The position numbers and the translations under genes were made by a program. The notes beneath the pieces were generated by a model. That model was not told the origin of the DNA, did not search any database, and saw only the letters and a program-made list of their open reading frames with translations. This document shows, in pieces, positions 1 through 7,219 of a stretch of DNA of 11,830 bases (position 1 is the first letter of the stretch; the number at the start of each line of letters is the position of its first letter). Source of the DNA: Spirochaeta sp. (GTDB taxonomy: Bacteria; Spirochaetota; Spirochaetia; DSM-2461); assembly GCA_030592625.1 (NCBI GenBank), contig JAUVIY010000052.1, positions 1 to 11,830 of the forward strand, read 5' to 3'.

Positions 1-2
1 AG

Positions 3-86
3 AAGAAAACCAACACTGACGATGAAAAGTCCATGCAGGAACAGGCGACGGTGTCCGGCTTGAGGACGGCACCTCCAAAGGGTTGA
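3..86 (+). CDS. Possible 3' tail of a gene entering from the left (partial)
   Basis: Frame 3 is open from the window edge to a TGA at 84-86 and encodes 27 residues rich in Lys, Asp, Thr and Gln, with a Pro-Pro-Lys-Gly end. This reads like a polar, disordered C-terminal tail. The other two plus-strand frames also close early, at 16-18 and at 61-63, so open length alone is weak evidence. An imperfect hairpin follows the stop at 93-125, which fits a gene end. No family can be assigned from so short a tail, and the stretch could equally be non-coding. Confidence 0.35.
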   Translation, partial: KKTNTDDEKSMQEQATVSGLRTAPPKG

Positions 87-92
87 GATAAA

Positions 93-125
93 ACGGCCCT
101 GCCACCCAACGGGATGCAGGACCGT
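93..125. other. Imperfect hairpin after the partial leading ORF
   Basis: ACGGCCCTGC (93-102) pairs with GCAGGACCGT (116-125) at nine of ten positions, with a 13-base loop. It begins seven bases after the TGA at 84-86. No T-run follows on either strand, so it is not a classical intrinsic terminator, though it could stabilise an mRNA 3' end. Nothing else was recognised between here and the channel gene start at 260. Confidence 0.35.
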
Positions 126-259
126 CGGCGGATCACCGAAAAGAAAATCAATCAGAATGGCCGTTAGAATGACTGCGGTAGAAAAAAAAGCAGGAGACAG
201 TAAAATCGGGTGCATGCTTCATACTAGCCGGTAATGAATCCCGGGCCTATCATGTCAGC

Positions 260-1564
260 ATGAGTGACGATCTTCTCAACCGTATTATCAATATCCTCAA
301 AGAGTGGAATTTCGGTTCCCTGCAGGCCGAAATCGCCGGGAGAGTGCTCGTTGGATTCGGGGTTGTTCTCCTGTCAATTCTCTTATGGCTCATTTCAATT
401 AAAGTCATATTTCGAATCGTCGAAAAAATTGTGAAAAAGACAAAAGCGACGTGGGATGATGATCTTATAAACCTGGGTATATTCCAGCGTATCGCCCGAA
501 CCGTCCCGGCAATCATCATCTGGTTCATGGCTCCGGCCTTTCTCACTGGTTTGCCGGGACTGCTCACCTTTATCAGGATCCTGGCTGTTCTTGTCATAAT
601 CGCCACCGTCACAATGACGATCCTGAGCTTTATGGATTTTATAAACACCGTTTATAACCGACGGGAAGATTCAGAACGCCGACCTATCAAAGGCGTCATT
701 CAGGCCGTTCAGGTGCTGTTTATCGTTGCGGCATTGATACTGGCGTTCTCAGTGGTTACCAGTCAGCCCATAAGCGGACTGCTTGCCGGCCTGGGAGCCT
801 TGTCGGCCGTGGTGATGCTGATATTCAGGGATCCTCTGATGGGGCTGGTATCCGGATTTCAGATATCATCCAATGATTTGGTGAGAATAGGCGATTGGAT
901 TGAAGTGCCTTCCCAGGGCGCCGACGGGGATGTCATCGATATCAGCCTGCTTAACGTCACGGTCCGGAATTGGGATCGTACCTGGGTGACCTTCCCCATA
1001 CAGTCCCTTACCACCGGCGGGTTCAAAAACTGGCGAGGTATGAGCGAATCCGGCGGTCGTCGTATCAAGAGATCCCTGTTCATTGATATGTCCAGCATTC
1101 GCTTCCTTGGCGATGATGAAATCATGAAACTGGGATCTATCAAACTGCTGAAAAGTTATCTGGAAAACCGATCAGAAGAAATCCTGGTGTACAACAAGGG
1201 AATTGGTGCCAATAGGGAGGCCAGTTCTCTCAACGGGCGGGCCCTCACCAATATCGGCGTATTCAGGGCCTATGCCAAAGCGTATGTCAGTTCACATCCG
1301 AAAGTGAATACCGGTATGACCCTCCTGGTCCGGCAGCTGCAAAGCGGCCCCACGGGCCTGCCCCTGGAAATGTATCTATTCAGCGCCGATAAGACCTGGG
1401 CTCATTACGAGGATATTCAGTCCGATGTTTTCGATCATCTCTTCGCAGCCCTGCCCGAATTCGATCTCAGGGCATATCAGAACCCCTCAGGGGCGGATAT
1501 CAGGGACTGGGGGAAAAATGGAAATCCCGAAAACTTCAGTTCCCGGGGTTCACAGAATAAATGA
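260..1564 (+). CDS. ybdG: Miniconductance mechanosensitive channel, MscS superfamily, YbdG/MscM type
   Basis: This 434-residue inner-membrane protein is a tension-gated channel that releases solutes on osmotic downshock. Hydrophobic segments lie near residues 26-50, 80-95, 104-127 and 148-168. The pore-lining helix with its Gly/Ala pattern is near 173-198 and runs into IFRDPLMGLVSGFQ. The MscS beta domain follows, with IGDWIEV (210-216), ADGDVIDI (221-228), VRNWD (235-239) and FKNWRGMSESGGRRIKRS (255-272). The last pattern is characteristic of YbdG rather than of the shorter MscS. The C-terminal half also matches YbdG in RFLGDDE, LTNIGVFRAY, MTLLVRQL, GLPLEMY and the Asp-Val-Phe-Asp-His motif, and length is close to the family's roughly 415 residues. 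ATG 260 is the only start in the frame after a TAG at 179-181, but no good Shine-Dalgarno precedes it. The stop lies in a short repeat shared with 10244-10270. Family membership is firm; gating behaviour is inferred. Confidence 0.93.
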   Translation: MSDDLLNRIINILKEWNFGSLQAEIAGRVLVGFGVVLLSILLWLISIKVIFRIVEKIVKKTKATWDDDLINLGIFQRIARTVPAIIIWFMAPAFLTGLPGLLTFIRILAVLVIIATVTMTILSFMDFINTVYNRREDSERRPIKGVIQAVQVLFIVAALILAFSVVTSQPISGLLAGLGALSAVVMLIFRDPLMGLVSGFQISSNDLVRIGDWIEVPSQGADGDVIDISLLNVTVRNWDRTWVTFPIQSLTTGGFKNWRGMSESGGRRIKRSLFIDMSSIRFLGDDEIMKLGSIKLLKSYLENRSEEILVYNKGIGANREASSLNGRALTNIGVFRAYAKAYVSSHPKVNTGMTLLVRQLQSGPTGLPLEMYLFSADKTWAHYEDIQSDVFDHLFAALPEFDLRAYQNPSGADIRDWGKNGNPENFSSRGSQNK

Positions 1565-1586
1565 AAGGTATCATACCCCCCAGGGC
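1560..1586. repeat. Fragment of the dispersed palindromic repeat found at 10244-10270
   Basis: AATGAAAGGTAT at 1560-1571 is identical to 10244-10255. It is followed by CATACCCCCCAGGGC, against TTCATACCCCAGGGC in the other copy, so the two 27-base stretches differ only by a two-base loss (TT) and a two-base gain (CC). The channel gene stop codon (TGA, 1562-1564) lies inside it. The branched structure of the larger copy is absent here, so this is a truncated or decayed copy between two convergent genes. Confidence 0.7.
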
Positions 1587-1592
1587 AAATCG

Positions 1593-2369
1593 CTAGAAAA
1601 TCTGAGTGGACTTCGCCCAGTCGTAATGCTTCTTCTTAAGAATCTCCCGGGAAGGCATCGGATAGAAGACCAGCTTGCCGTCGGCGGCTCCGACATAGAG
1701 TCCGCGGCCGATGACCTGATAGTTGAATGTCGCTGTTGAAGAACGGTCGACAATTTTACTCATCTTTCCCTTTCCGGCTTTCAAATCCATGATACAAGCC
1801 TTGAGATGTTCAAGTATCTTGTCGAAGTAGCCTCCGACATTACCCGTGAAATCATCATCCTCCAGATTCGGCATTGCCAGATCGGCAAAGAATATGGCCG
1901 GCATGGTCACCTTGGTGGAATCCTCAACAATGTACTTCGAGAAGTGTTTCGGGTTCAAAGCCGAGACGACCAGAGGATGAGCAGGACAAAGCTCCTGATA
2001 CAGTGCATTACCCGCCCAGGGCTCGGGATCGGAATAATCCCCCTGCTCCAGGGCAAGGGCCCGGCCGTCCCTGGTGATGAGCCAGAGAAGTCCCATGGCC
2101 TCGGTCGGTACCGCTTCAAGAGCCCGGTAGACCGACAGGTACACGGAATTTTTCCGGCGTCCGTCTGAATGCTCAACACATCGTTGGCGGGCGTAATCCA
2201 GATCGAAAGCCTCTCCGATTTTCTCTTCCTTGACTTCAATGAAAATCAGTTTCTCGGCGGAACCTTTGCGGTTTCCCAAGGCCATATAAGCTCCGAAAGC
2301 CGCCGGCTCCAATTGTGAAGCGATCATGGCTTCCATGGGGTAAAGAGTCAGGTAGTAATAGATGCTCAT
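1593..2369 (-). CDS. Conserved-looking hypothetical protein, 258 residues
   Basis: No family is recognised. The protein has no signal peptide and no membrane segment, so it should be cytoplasmic. It starts with a Tyr-rich MSIYYYLT segment, has a stretch resembling a small alpha/beta domain (residues 1-50, ending LIFIEVKEEK), a predicted amphipathic helix near DKILEHLKACIMDLKAGKGK, and a basic, aromatic C-terminus. It follows the PPC-domain gene by only 20 bases, so the two are probably co-transcribed. AGGAG at 2384-2380 sits ten bases before the ATG, a slightly long but usable spacing. It ends in TAG, 28 bases from the stop of the convergent channel gene. Length, codon use similar to its neighbours and tight spacing support a real gene. 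Any link to secretion of its operon partner is speculation. Confidence 0.8.
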   Translation of the reverse strand: MSIYYYLTLYPMEAMIASQLEPAAFGAYMALGNRKGSAEKLIFIEVKEEKIGEAFDLDYARQRCVEHSDGRRKNSVYLSVYRALEAVPTEAMGLLWLITRDGRALALEQGDYSDPEPWAGNALYQELCPAHPLVVSALNPKHFSKYIVEDSTKVTMPAIFFADLAMPNLEDDDFTGNVGGYFDKILEHLKACIMDLKAGKGKMSKIVDRSSTATFNYQVIGRGLYVGAADGKLVFYPMPSREILKKKHYDWAKSTQIF

Positions 2370-2389
2370 CGTATCTTTTCTCCTATTTT

Positions 2390-3925
2390 TCAGCGGATCA
2401 ATTCCACCGACAGTTCATAGATATCATCGGGACTGGCGGTGCCATAAGGAGATACCATGATGTAGTATTTCCCGGAGGTTAAACGTCGTTCGATCGCGGC
2501 ATTGTAATCGTCGCCGTCGTCATTCTCCTCAATCATGTTTCCCTGACTGTCATAGAGTTCCATATAGGTATCCAGGCTGCCTTGGGTCCGCATGAGATAT
2601 GTGCCTTCACTCCGTACCTCGAACTGAACCCAGTCCACATCGCCCATGGGAGAGAAGGAACGTCGCTGCGGCATACCATCAATACTGATCTGCGAGGCAT
2701 TGATCATACTGTTGTCATCTTCAAATTCGTCCCTGACGGGTATCATGATATTCGCCATGATTTCATAAGGACCTGTTTCCCCGCTATATCCGTAAACTGT
2801 GAGGTAGTAGGTGCCCGCATCCAGTCCGGAGATCATAATCATGGGGTTGTTATTCTGACCTGAATCATCATCATCCAGAATGTAGCCGCCGTATTCGTCA
2901 GTCAGGCTCATCATAAGATCGAGATTGCTGAGAGTCTCCAGGCGAAGCACTTCATTCCGGCCCAGGGGGTGTACAAGATCAATACGGAACCAGTCTTCAT
3001 CATTTCCATAGTCAATCAGCTTCTGAAGCGGGGTTGATCCGACATTCAGACGGGATGCGAGTTCCTGTCCCTCATCGGGCTCTCCGGGCCCCGGTACGTC
3101 TTCCCGAAGGGAAACGGTGAGGCTGTACTCCCCTTCCTCCTCCATCGAATAGGATCGAACCTTGAGATACCAGTTTCCCGGCCCCGACAGGGGCATCTGA
3201 ATAACCGCATTGCCGCCGTCGGTATCATCGTCTTCGGCATGTGCCCAGGAAAGGTCGTCCGGGGCATAGAGTTCCATATATGTGTCCATCATACCGCCGG
3301 TGGCGGCTTCGAGAATCATCACGGTATTCCCGCTTGTGGAAGGAACTTCGAATACAAACCAGTCCTCGTCCCCGTTTCCGAGGGTGAGGCCCTCTTCATA
3401 AAACGGCAGATCGATGAATGCGGCGTCTTCGCTGAAATCATTAGGTTCCAACCGATCCCACACTCCGGCGGTGGATGCGAGAAGCGAAGGTTGGAGAAGT
3501 TCGTCAATACCATCGGGACTCAGGGCGAATTCCCAGCCCTTGAGCTGAATACCGCTTGAATTATCGATCAGCTGCAGGATAAGCAGATAACCGGCACCGG
3601 CATCATATATATTTCCTGAAAGAACCCAGGCGGCTTGATCCGGCGGATACTGAAGAACGGTGTAATGCTTGATAACCTGGGGGCGGAAACCGCTGCGTCC
3701 CGCCAGTCGGTTTGCCATAAGATCGGCCAGGAGATCTCCCAGCTTAATCTGGAGCTGGTTGTATGAAAGCCCGCCGATGAGCAGTTCACCGTCCCGATTC
3801 AGTACTCCCGGCAGATCGGACGACACCCGGTCGGCAGCTTCGAAGAGGCTGGTCATTACCGATTCTGCGGGAAGAATGACTACGACAGCTGTTATTACCA
3901 GAAAAATGAGGACGAAACGTTTCAT
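2390..3925 (-). CDS. Secreted or periplasmic protein with three PPC-like beta domains
   Basis: The 511-residue product begins with a typical signal peptide (MKRF, then a hydrophobic core to about residue 20, likely cleavage after LPA). Residues about 35-150 form an N-terminal region of unknown family. Three repeats resembling bacterial pre-peptidase C-terminal (PPC) domains follow, near 159-272, 284-393 and 398-509. Each carries the hallmarks D-x-D-W-F/V near its start (DEDWF 186-190, DEDWF 309-313, DVDWV 429-433), a central (D)TYMELY or LDLMMSLTD strand, an acidic Asp-rich turn that could bind Ca2+, and a G-x-Y/W-Y-L-x-V end. No protease or other catalytic domain is visible, so the PPC units here are probably for adhesion, stability or Ca2+ binding. 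GGAG lies six bases before the ATG. It is the first gene of a likely two-gene unit with the 258-residue protein. Confidence 0.85.
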   Translation of the reverse strand: MKRFVLIFLVITAVVVILPAESVMTSLFEAADRVSSDLPGVLNRDGELLIGGLSYNQLQIKLGDLLADLMANRLAGRSGFRPQVIKHYTVLQYPPDQAAWVLSGNIYDAGAGYLLILQLIDNSSGIQLKGWEFALSPDGIDELLQPSLLASTAGVWDRLEPNDFSEDAAFIDLPFYEEGLTLGNGDEDWFVFEVPSTSGNTVMILEAATGGMMDTYMELYAPDDLSWAHAEDDDTDGGNAVIQMPLSGPGNWYLKVRSYSMEEEGEYSLTVSLREDVPGPGEPDEGQELASRLNVGSTPLQKLIDYGNDEDWFRIDLVHPLGRNEVLRLETLSNLDLMMSLTDEYGGYILDDDDSGQNNNPMIMISGLDAGTYYLTVYGYSGETGPYEIMANIMIPVRDEFEDDNSMINASQISIDGMPQRRSFSPMGDVDWVQFEVRSEGTYLMRTQGSLDTYMELYDSQGNMIEENDDGDDYNAAIERRLTSGKYYIMVSPYGTASPDDIYELSVELIR

Positions 3926-3988
3926 CGTACACTCCGATATAGTATTTGCACTTAAGCCTAGTACGGCATTACGCCGCCGCCAAGTGAT

Positions 3989-4032
3989 AGCGTGATATTC
4001 ACCGTAAAAAGAATATACGGTCGCCGTAATGG
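3989..4032. other. Alternative small hairpins between hppA and the PPC-domain gene
   Basis: The strings ACCGTA, TACGGT and CCGTA occur in succession on the plus strand. TACGGT can pair with the ACCGTA before it (nine-base loop), or TACGG can pair with the CCGTA after it (three-base loop), so the two hairpins exclude each other. On the minus strand, downstream of the hppA stop at 4050, the second hairpin is followed after a few bases by a T5 run, so it may be a weak terminator for hppA. The stems are only five to six pairs. Confidence 0.3.
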
Positions 4033-4049
4033 GGCCGCTTTTTCAATTA

Positions 4050-6212
4050 TCATCCGCCGAAAAGCACCATCAGGTTGAATTTACTGAAGATGCTCACTGC
4101 AATCAGGGAAACCGTTGCCATAATCTTGATCAGTATATCCAGAGACGGTCCTACGGTGTCCTTCAGGGGATCACCGACGGTATCGCCGACAACTGCTGCC
4201 TTATGGGCGTTGGAGCCTTTACCGCCGTGATGTCCGGTTTCGACATATTTCTTGGCATTATCCCAGGCACCGCCGGAGTTGGCGGTGAAGAGAGCCAGCA
4301 TGATGGCCGACAGAGTGGTACCGATAAGCAGTCCGCCGACAAATCGGGGACCGAAGAGGAATCCGGACACGATAGGCATGAGAACCGAAATAAGCGCCGG
4401 AAACTTCATTTCTTTCAGTGCGCCGGCGGAAGATATCGATATACACTGCCTGTAATCGGGTTTGGTCTTACCGGTGAGAATGCCGGGGATTTCCTTGAAC
4501 TGGCGCCTGACTTCCTGAACCATAGCCCGGGCCGCTTTAGCCACCGCCTCGATGAGGATGCCGCTGAACAGCCATGGCAGTGCTCCACCGACCAGAGCAC
4601 CGGCCAGAGTCATTGTATCGATCATATTCAGAACCAGTTTGAAATCTTTACCAATCTCCACTCCTCCCTGGGCATAGAGATAACTGGCGAAGAGTGAGAG
4701 TGCCGCGAAAGCCGCGGAACCGATGGCGAATCCTTTACCGATGGCAGCAGTGGTGTTGCCTACCGAGTCCAGTTCATCGGTGATATCACGCACTTCACCA
4801 TCGAGCTTGGCCATCTCGCTGATACCGCCGGCATTATCGGCGATGGGACCGTAGGTATCGACAGATACCGTCGCCGCCACGAAAGACAGCATGCCGATGG
4901 CGGCCATGGCCACGCCGTAGAGACCTGCCAGGGCGTTGGCCCCGATAGTAGCGACGGCCAGGACCAGGACCGGGAGGAAAACGCTGTTCATACCCACAGA
5001 GAGTCCCTGGGTGATGGTAAGGGCGGTGCCTTCCCGGGATGATTCGGAAATCTTCAAGGTGGGCTTGAAATGATAGCTGGTATAATACTCGGCGAGCTGA
5101 CCGATGACGATGCCGCTGACGATGCCGAGAACGGCGGCCAGCCAGGGAGAGAATGTACCGATGGTGAATCCGACTTCGGAAACGTCCAGATCCTTGAAGA
5201 GGAGCCATGTCACTACGGCTCCCGAGGCCAGTGTGAGACCGGCGGAAACCCAGGTGGTGATATTAAGCTCACGATGAGGCTTGTCCGAGACCTTCTTGAC
5301 TATCAATATGAATATTCCGACGATACTGGAGAGCAGTCCGACGGCTGCGAAGAACAGCGGAAACTGAATCATTGCTGAAATCAGTTCGGGGTTGATGGGA
5401 TTGCCGGATTTAATGGCCGTATAGGCCATGTAGGCAGAAAGAATAATGGAAGCAATCAGAGAACCGACGTAGCTCTCCAGCAGATCCGAACCCAGACCGG
5501 CAACATCTCCGACGTTGTCACCTACGTTATCGGCGATAGTCGCCGGGTTGCGGGGATCGTCTTCGGGAATACCGGCTTCGGTTTTACCCACGAGATCGGC
5601 GCCCATATCGGCAGCCTTGGTGTAGATTCCGCCGCCGACACGGTTGAACATCGCTATGATGGAACAGCCCAGCGCATAGCCGGATACCGTCATGGTGAAG
5701 GGAATGTCGTTGATGCCCAGCCAGTTGGTATGAATGACAAGCTGATCGGGATTCACCTGGCCCATCAGTTTGCCGAATATGACATAGATAAAAAGGAGCC
5801 CGAAAAGGGCGAAACCTCCCACCGACAAACCCATGACGGAACCACCCTGGAATGCTACTTTTAAAGTGGAACCAAGACTTCGGGTGACATGCGCTTCGTT
5901 GGAAACCCGCACGTTGGCCAGAGTAGCCATGCGCATTCCCACCCAGCCGGCGGTAGCGCTCATCACGGTACCCATGACGAAAGCTGCGGCGGATTGCCAG
6001 GATACCACCACGGCAAGCAGAACAACGATAAGTACGACGATCCTGGCAATTATCTTGTACTCATGAATCAGGAAGGAATCGGCACCGTCTTTGATGTAGC
6101 CGGCGATTTCCTGCATGAGTTCGTTACCCGGACTCTTTTTCTTCACCATCGAGAAATTGATGGCGGCAAATGCCAGAGCGGCGATAACGGCGATTATGAC
6201 TAGACTGATCAT
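4050..6212 (-). CDS. hppA: Membrane-bound K+-dependent pyrophosphatase, probably Na+-pumping
   Basis: This 720-residue integral membrane protein hydrolyses pyrophosphate and uses the energy to pump Na+ or H+ out of the cytoplasm. About 16 hydrophobic helices are expected. Substrate and Mg2+ sites are intact: ADMGADLVGKTE (201-212), EDDPRNPATIADNVGDNVGDVAG (217-239), TYGPIADNAGGISEM (453-467) and, near the C-terminus, SGGAWDNAKKY and GDTVGDPLKDTVGPS. GNTTAAIGKG (485-494) has Ala489 and Gly492 where K+-independent enzymes carry Lys and Thr, so K+ dependence is predicted. The gate helix reads DLLESYVG with Glu246, the position used by Na+-transporting Thermotoga-type enzymes, whereas plant-type H+ enzymes have the Glu one turn later. 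The whole sequence closely resembles the Thermotoga maritima Na+ enzyme as I remember it. GAGG at 6221-6218 precedes the ATG by five bases. It appears to be a single-gene unit. Confidence 0.96.
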   Translation of the reverse strand: MISLVIIAVIAALAFAAINFSMVKKKSPGNELMQEIAGYIKDGADSFLIHEYKIIARIVVLIVVLLAVVVSWQSAAAFVMGTVMSATAGWVGMRMATLANVRVSNEAHVTRSLGSTLKVAFQGGSVMGLSVGGFALFGLLFIYVIFGKLMGQVNPDQLVIHTNWLGINDIPFTMTVSGYALGCSIIAMFNRVGGGIYTKAADMGADLVGKTEAGIPEDDPRNPATIADNVGDNVGDVAGLGSDLLESYVGSLIASIILSAYMAYTAIKSGNPINPELISAMIQFPLFFAAVGLLSSIVGIFILIVKKVSDKPHRELNITTWVSAGLTLASGAVVTWLLFKDLDVSEVGFTIGTFSPWLAAVLGIVSGIVIGQLAEYYTSYHFKPTLKISESSREGTALTITQGLSVGMNSVFLPVLVLAVATIGANALAGLYGVAMAAIGMLSFVAATVSVDTYGPIADNAGGISEMAKLDGEVRDITDELDSVGNTTAAIGKGFAIGSAAFAALSLFASYLYAQGGVEIGKDFKLVLNMIDTMTLAGALVGGALPWLFSGILIEAVAKAARAMVQEVRRQFKEIPGILTGKTKPDYRQCISISSAGALKEMKFPALISVLMPIVSGFLFGPRFVGGLLIGTTLSAIMLALFTANSGGAWDNAKKYVETGHHGGKGSNAHKAAVVGDTVGDPLKDTVGPSLDILIKIMATVSLIAVSIFSKFNLMVLFGG

Positions 6213-6237
6213 TTAGACCTCAACCCGGACCCAATTC

Positions 6238-6250
6238 ACGTAATATACGT
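6238..6250. promoter_or_regulatory. hppA: Perfect short dyad upstream of hppA (ACGTAATATACGT)
   Basis: ACGTA and TACGT form a perfect inverted repeat around a three-base ATA centre, 25 bases upstream of the hppA ATG. On the minus strand it contains TATATT, which could serve as a -10 element, so a protein bound here would compete with RNA polymerase. No convincing -35 box was found at standard spacing. It may be an operator, but a 5-bp dyad in AT-rich DNA can occur by chance. Confidence 0.3.
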
Positions 6251-6297
6251 TAAATAAGTCTGATATCTTTGGATTTTCACACATAATATATTTTTAT

Positions 6298-6310
6298 GAC
6301 AGAAACTGTC
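6298..6310. other. Small hairpin downstream of the TPR lipoprotein gene
   Basis: GACAG (6298-6302) pairs perfectly with CTGTC (6306-6310) across a three-base loop, 21 bases past the lipoprotein gene stop and 85 bases before the hppA start. The following minus-strand sequence is AT-rich but lacks a clean T-run. It could mark the end of the mla operon, though it is a weak terminator candidate at best. Confidence 0.3.
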
Positions 6311-6331
6311 GAGATGTCCGGAAAAAAGGTA

Positions 6332-7219
6332 TCAGGGGACGGTAACAGGGCGTCCGCTCAGGTTCTCCAGCTCCATTCTCGCCGACTCGGCGTCGTCATT
6401 ACGGCCCAGCCCCCTCCAGGCCAGCCAGGAACGTCGATAATAATCTTCCGCAGCTTCTCTCTTTCCCGCTTTAGCGCTGATGATGGCCAGGGCTCTGAGA
6501 TCGGCGGCGATGCCGGGGCTGTATTCCCGTGATTTATCGGCTTCCAGAGCCTTCAGGGCCCACTCTTCGGCTTCGTCGAAACGAGCCCCCAATGACGCCA
6601 TAGAAGCCAGTTTGTAATAGGCCTGGGCTGCCGTAACCGCCTCATCGGCAGCTTCGGCAACGCCCGCCGCCTCAATGAGCAGTGCGGCGGCCTCGTCTTC
6701 GGCGCCCATGGCGTATCTGGCCGCCCCCTTCAGACGCAGCTGCGCGGAACGTTCACGCCCTCCGGTGACTTCAGGAATCCTGTCGGCAAGAAGATCCATG
6801 GCTTGAACCGGATCACCTTGTCTGAGAGCCAGGTCTGCCTGATGGTTCAGTACCGATCTGGTAAGCCTGGGATTGTCTGATAAGGACACCATGGACTCGG
6901 CATGAGAGAAGAGTTCTCCGGCCGAATCAATTTCGCCGGTCATCCGTTTCGTTCGTCCCAATGCCAGCAGAGCATCGATTATCCCCTCCCGATTATCCAG
7001 GGAGGCGTAGATATCAAGTGCCGCGTCGAAGGCGGACCATGCCAGATCGAAATTGAGGGTATCGGTCCGGTTGTACCCCTGTAACATCAGGGAATCGGCC
7101 TGCTTGCGCCTGGTGTAAACTTCTTCGGGTTCCTTGGGCTTTGTTGAACAGGATAAGGCGAGAATCAGCACCGGAATGACGACAGTAAGCAGCAGTGATC
7201 TATTTGCGCCAGAGGTCAA
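6332..7219 (-). CDS. TPR-repeat lipoprotein at the end of the Mla/Mce operon
   Basis: The 295-residue product has a lipoprotein signal: basic start, hydrophobic residues 9-22 and a lipobox LALSC with Cys24 as the lipidated residue. The mature part is almost all helical and Ala/Leu/Glu-rich. Repeated pairs such as AWSAFDAALDIY, GIIDALLALGRTKRMTGEIDSAGELF and AAQAYYKLASMASLGARFDEAEEWALKALE are tetratricopeptide-like. The start is TTG at 7219-7217; its last two bases overlap the TGA of mlaD, giving a TTGA junction. GGAGG at 7231-7227 is seven bases upstream and decides this start: the ATG directly after GGAGG opens only a nine-codon frame. The tight coupling suggests it serves the same transporter, perhaps as an envelope-anchored scaffold. 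Its specific role is unknown. Confidence 0.87.
   Translation of the reverse strand: MTSGANRSLLLTVVIPVLILALSCSTKPKEPEEVYTRRKQADSLMLQGYNRTDTLNFDLAWSAFDAALDIYASLDNREGIIDALLALGRTKRMTGEIDSAGELFSHAESMVSLSDNPRLTRSVLNHQADLALRQGDPVQAMDLLADRIPEVTGGRERSAQLRLKGAARYAMGAEDEAAALLIEAAGVAEAADEAVTAAQAYYKLASMASLGARFDEAEEWALKALEADKSREYSPGIAADLRALAIISAKAGKREAAEDYYRRSWLAWRGLGRNDDAESARMELENLSGRPVTVP

Noticed and set aside
1425..1739. Plus-strand frame (104 residues) spanning the channel gene end and the hypothetical gene
   Set aside because: It overlaps two better-supported genes in other frames, crosses a repeat and has no ribosome site.
4029..4697. Plus-strand open frame (222 residues) opposite the 3' part of hppA
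   Set aside because: hppA motifs are continuous on the minus strand here, and the opposite frame is a low-complexity His/Gln/Gly shadow without ribosome site or domain.
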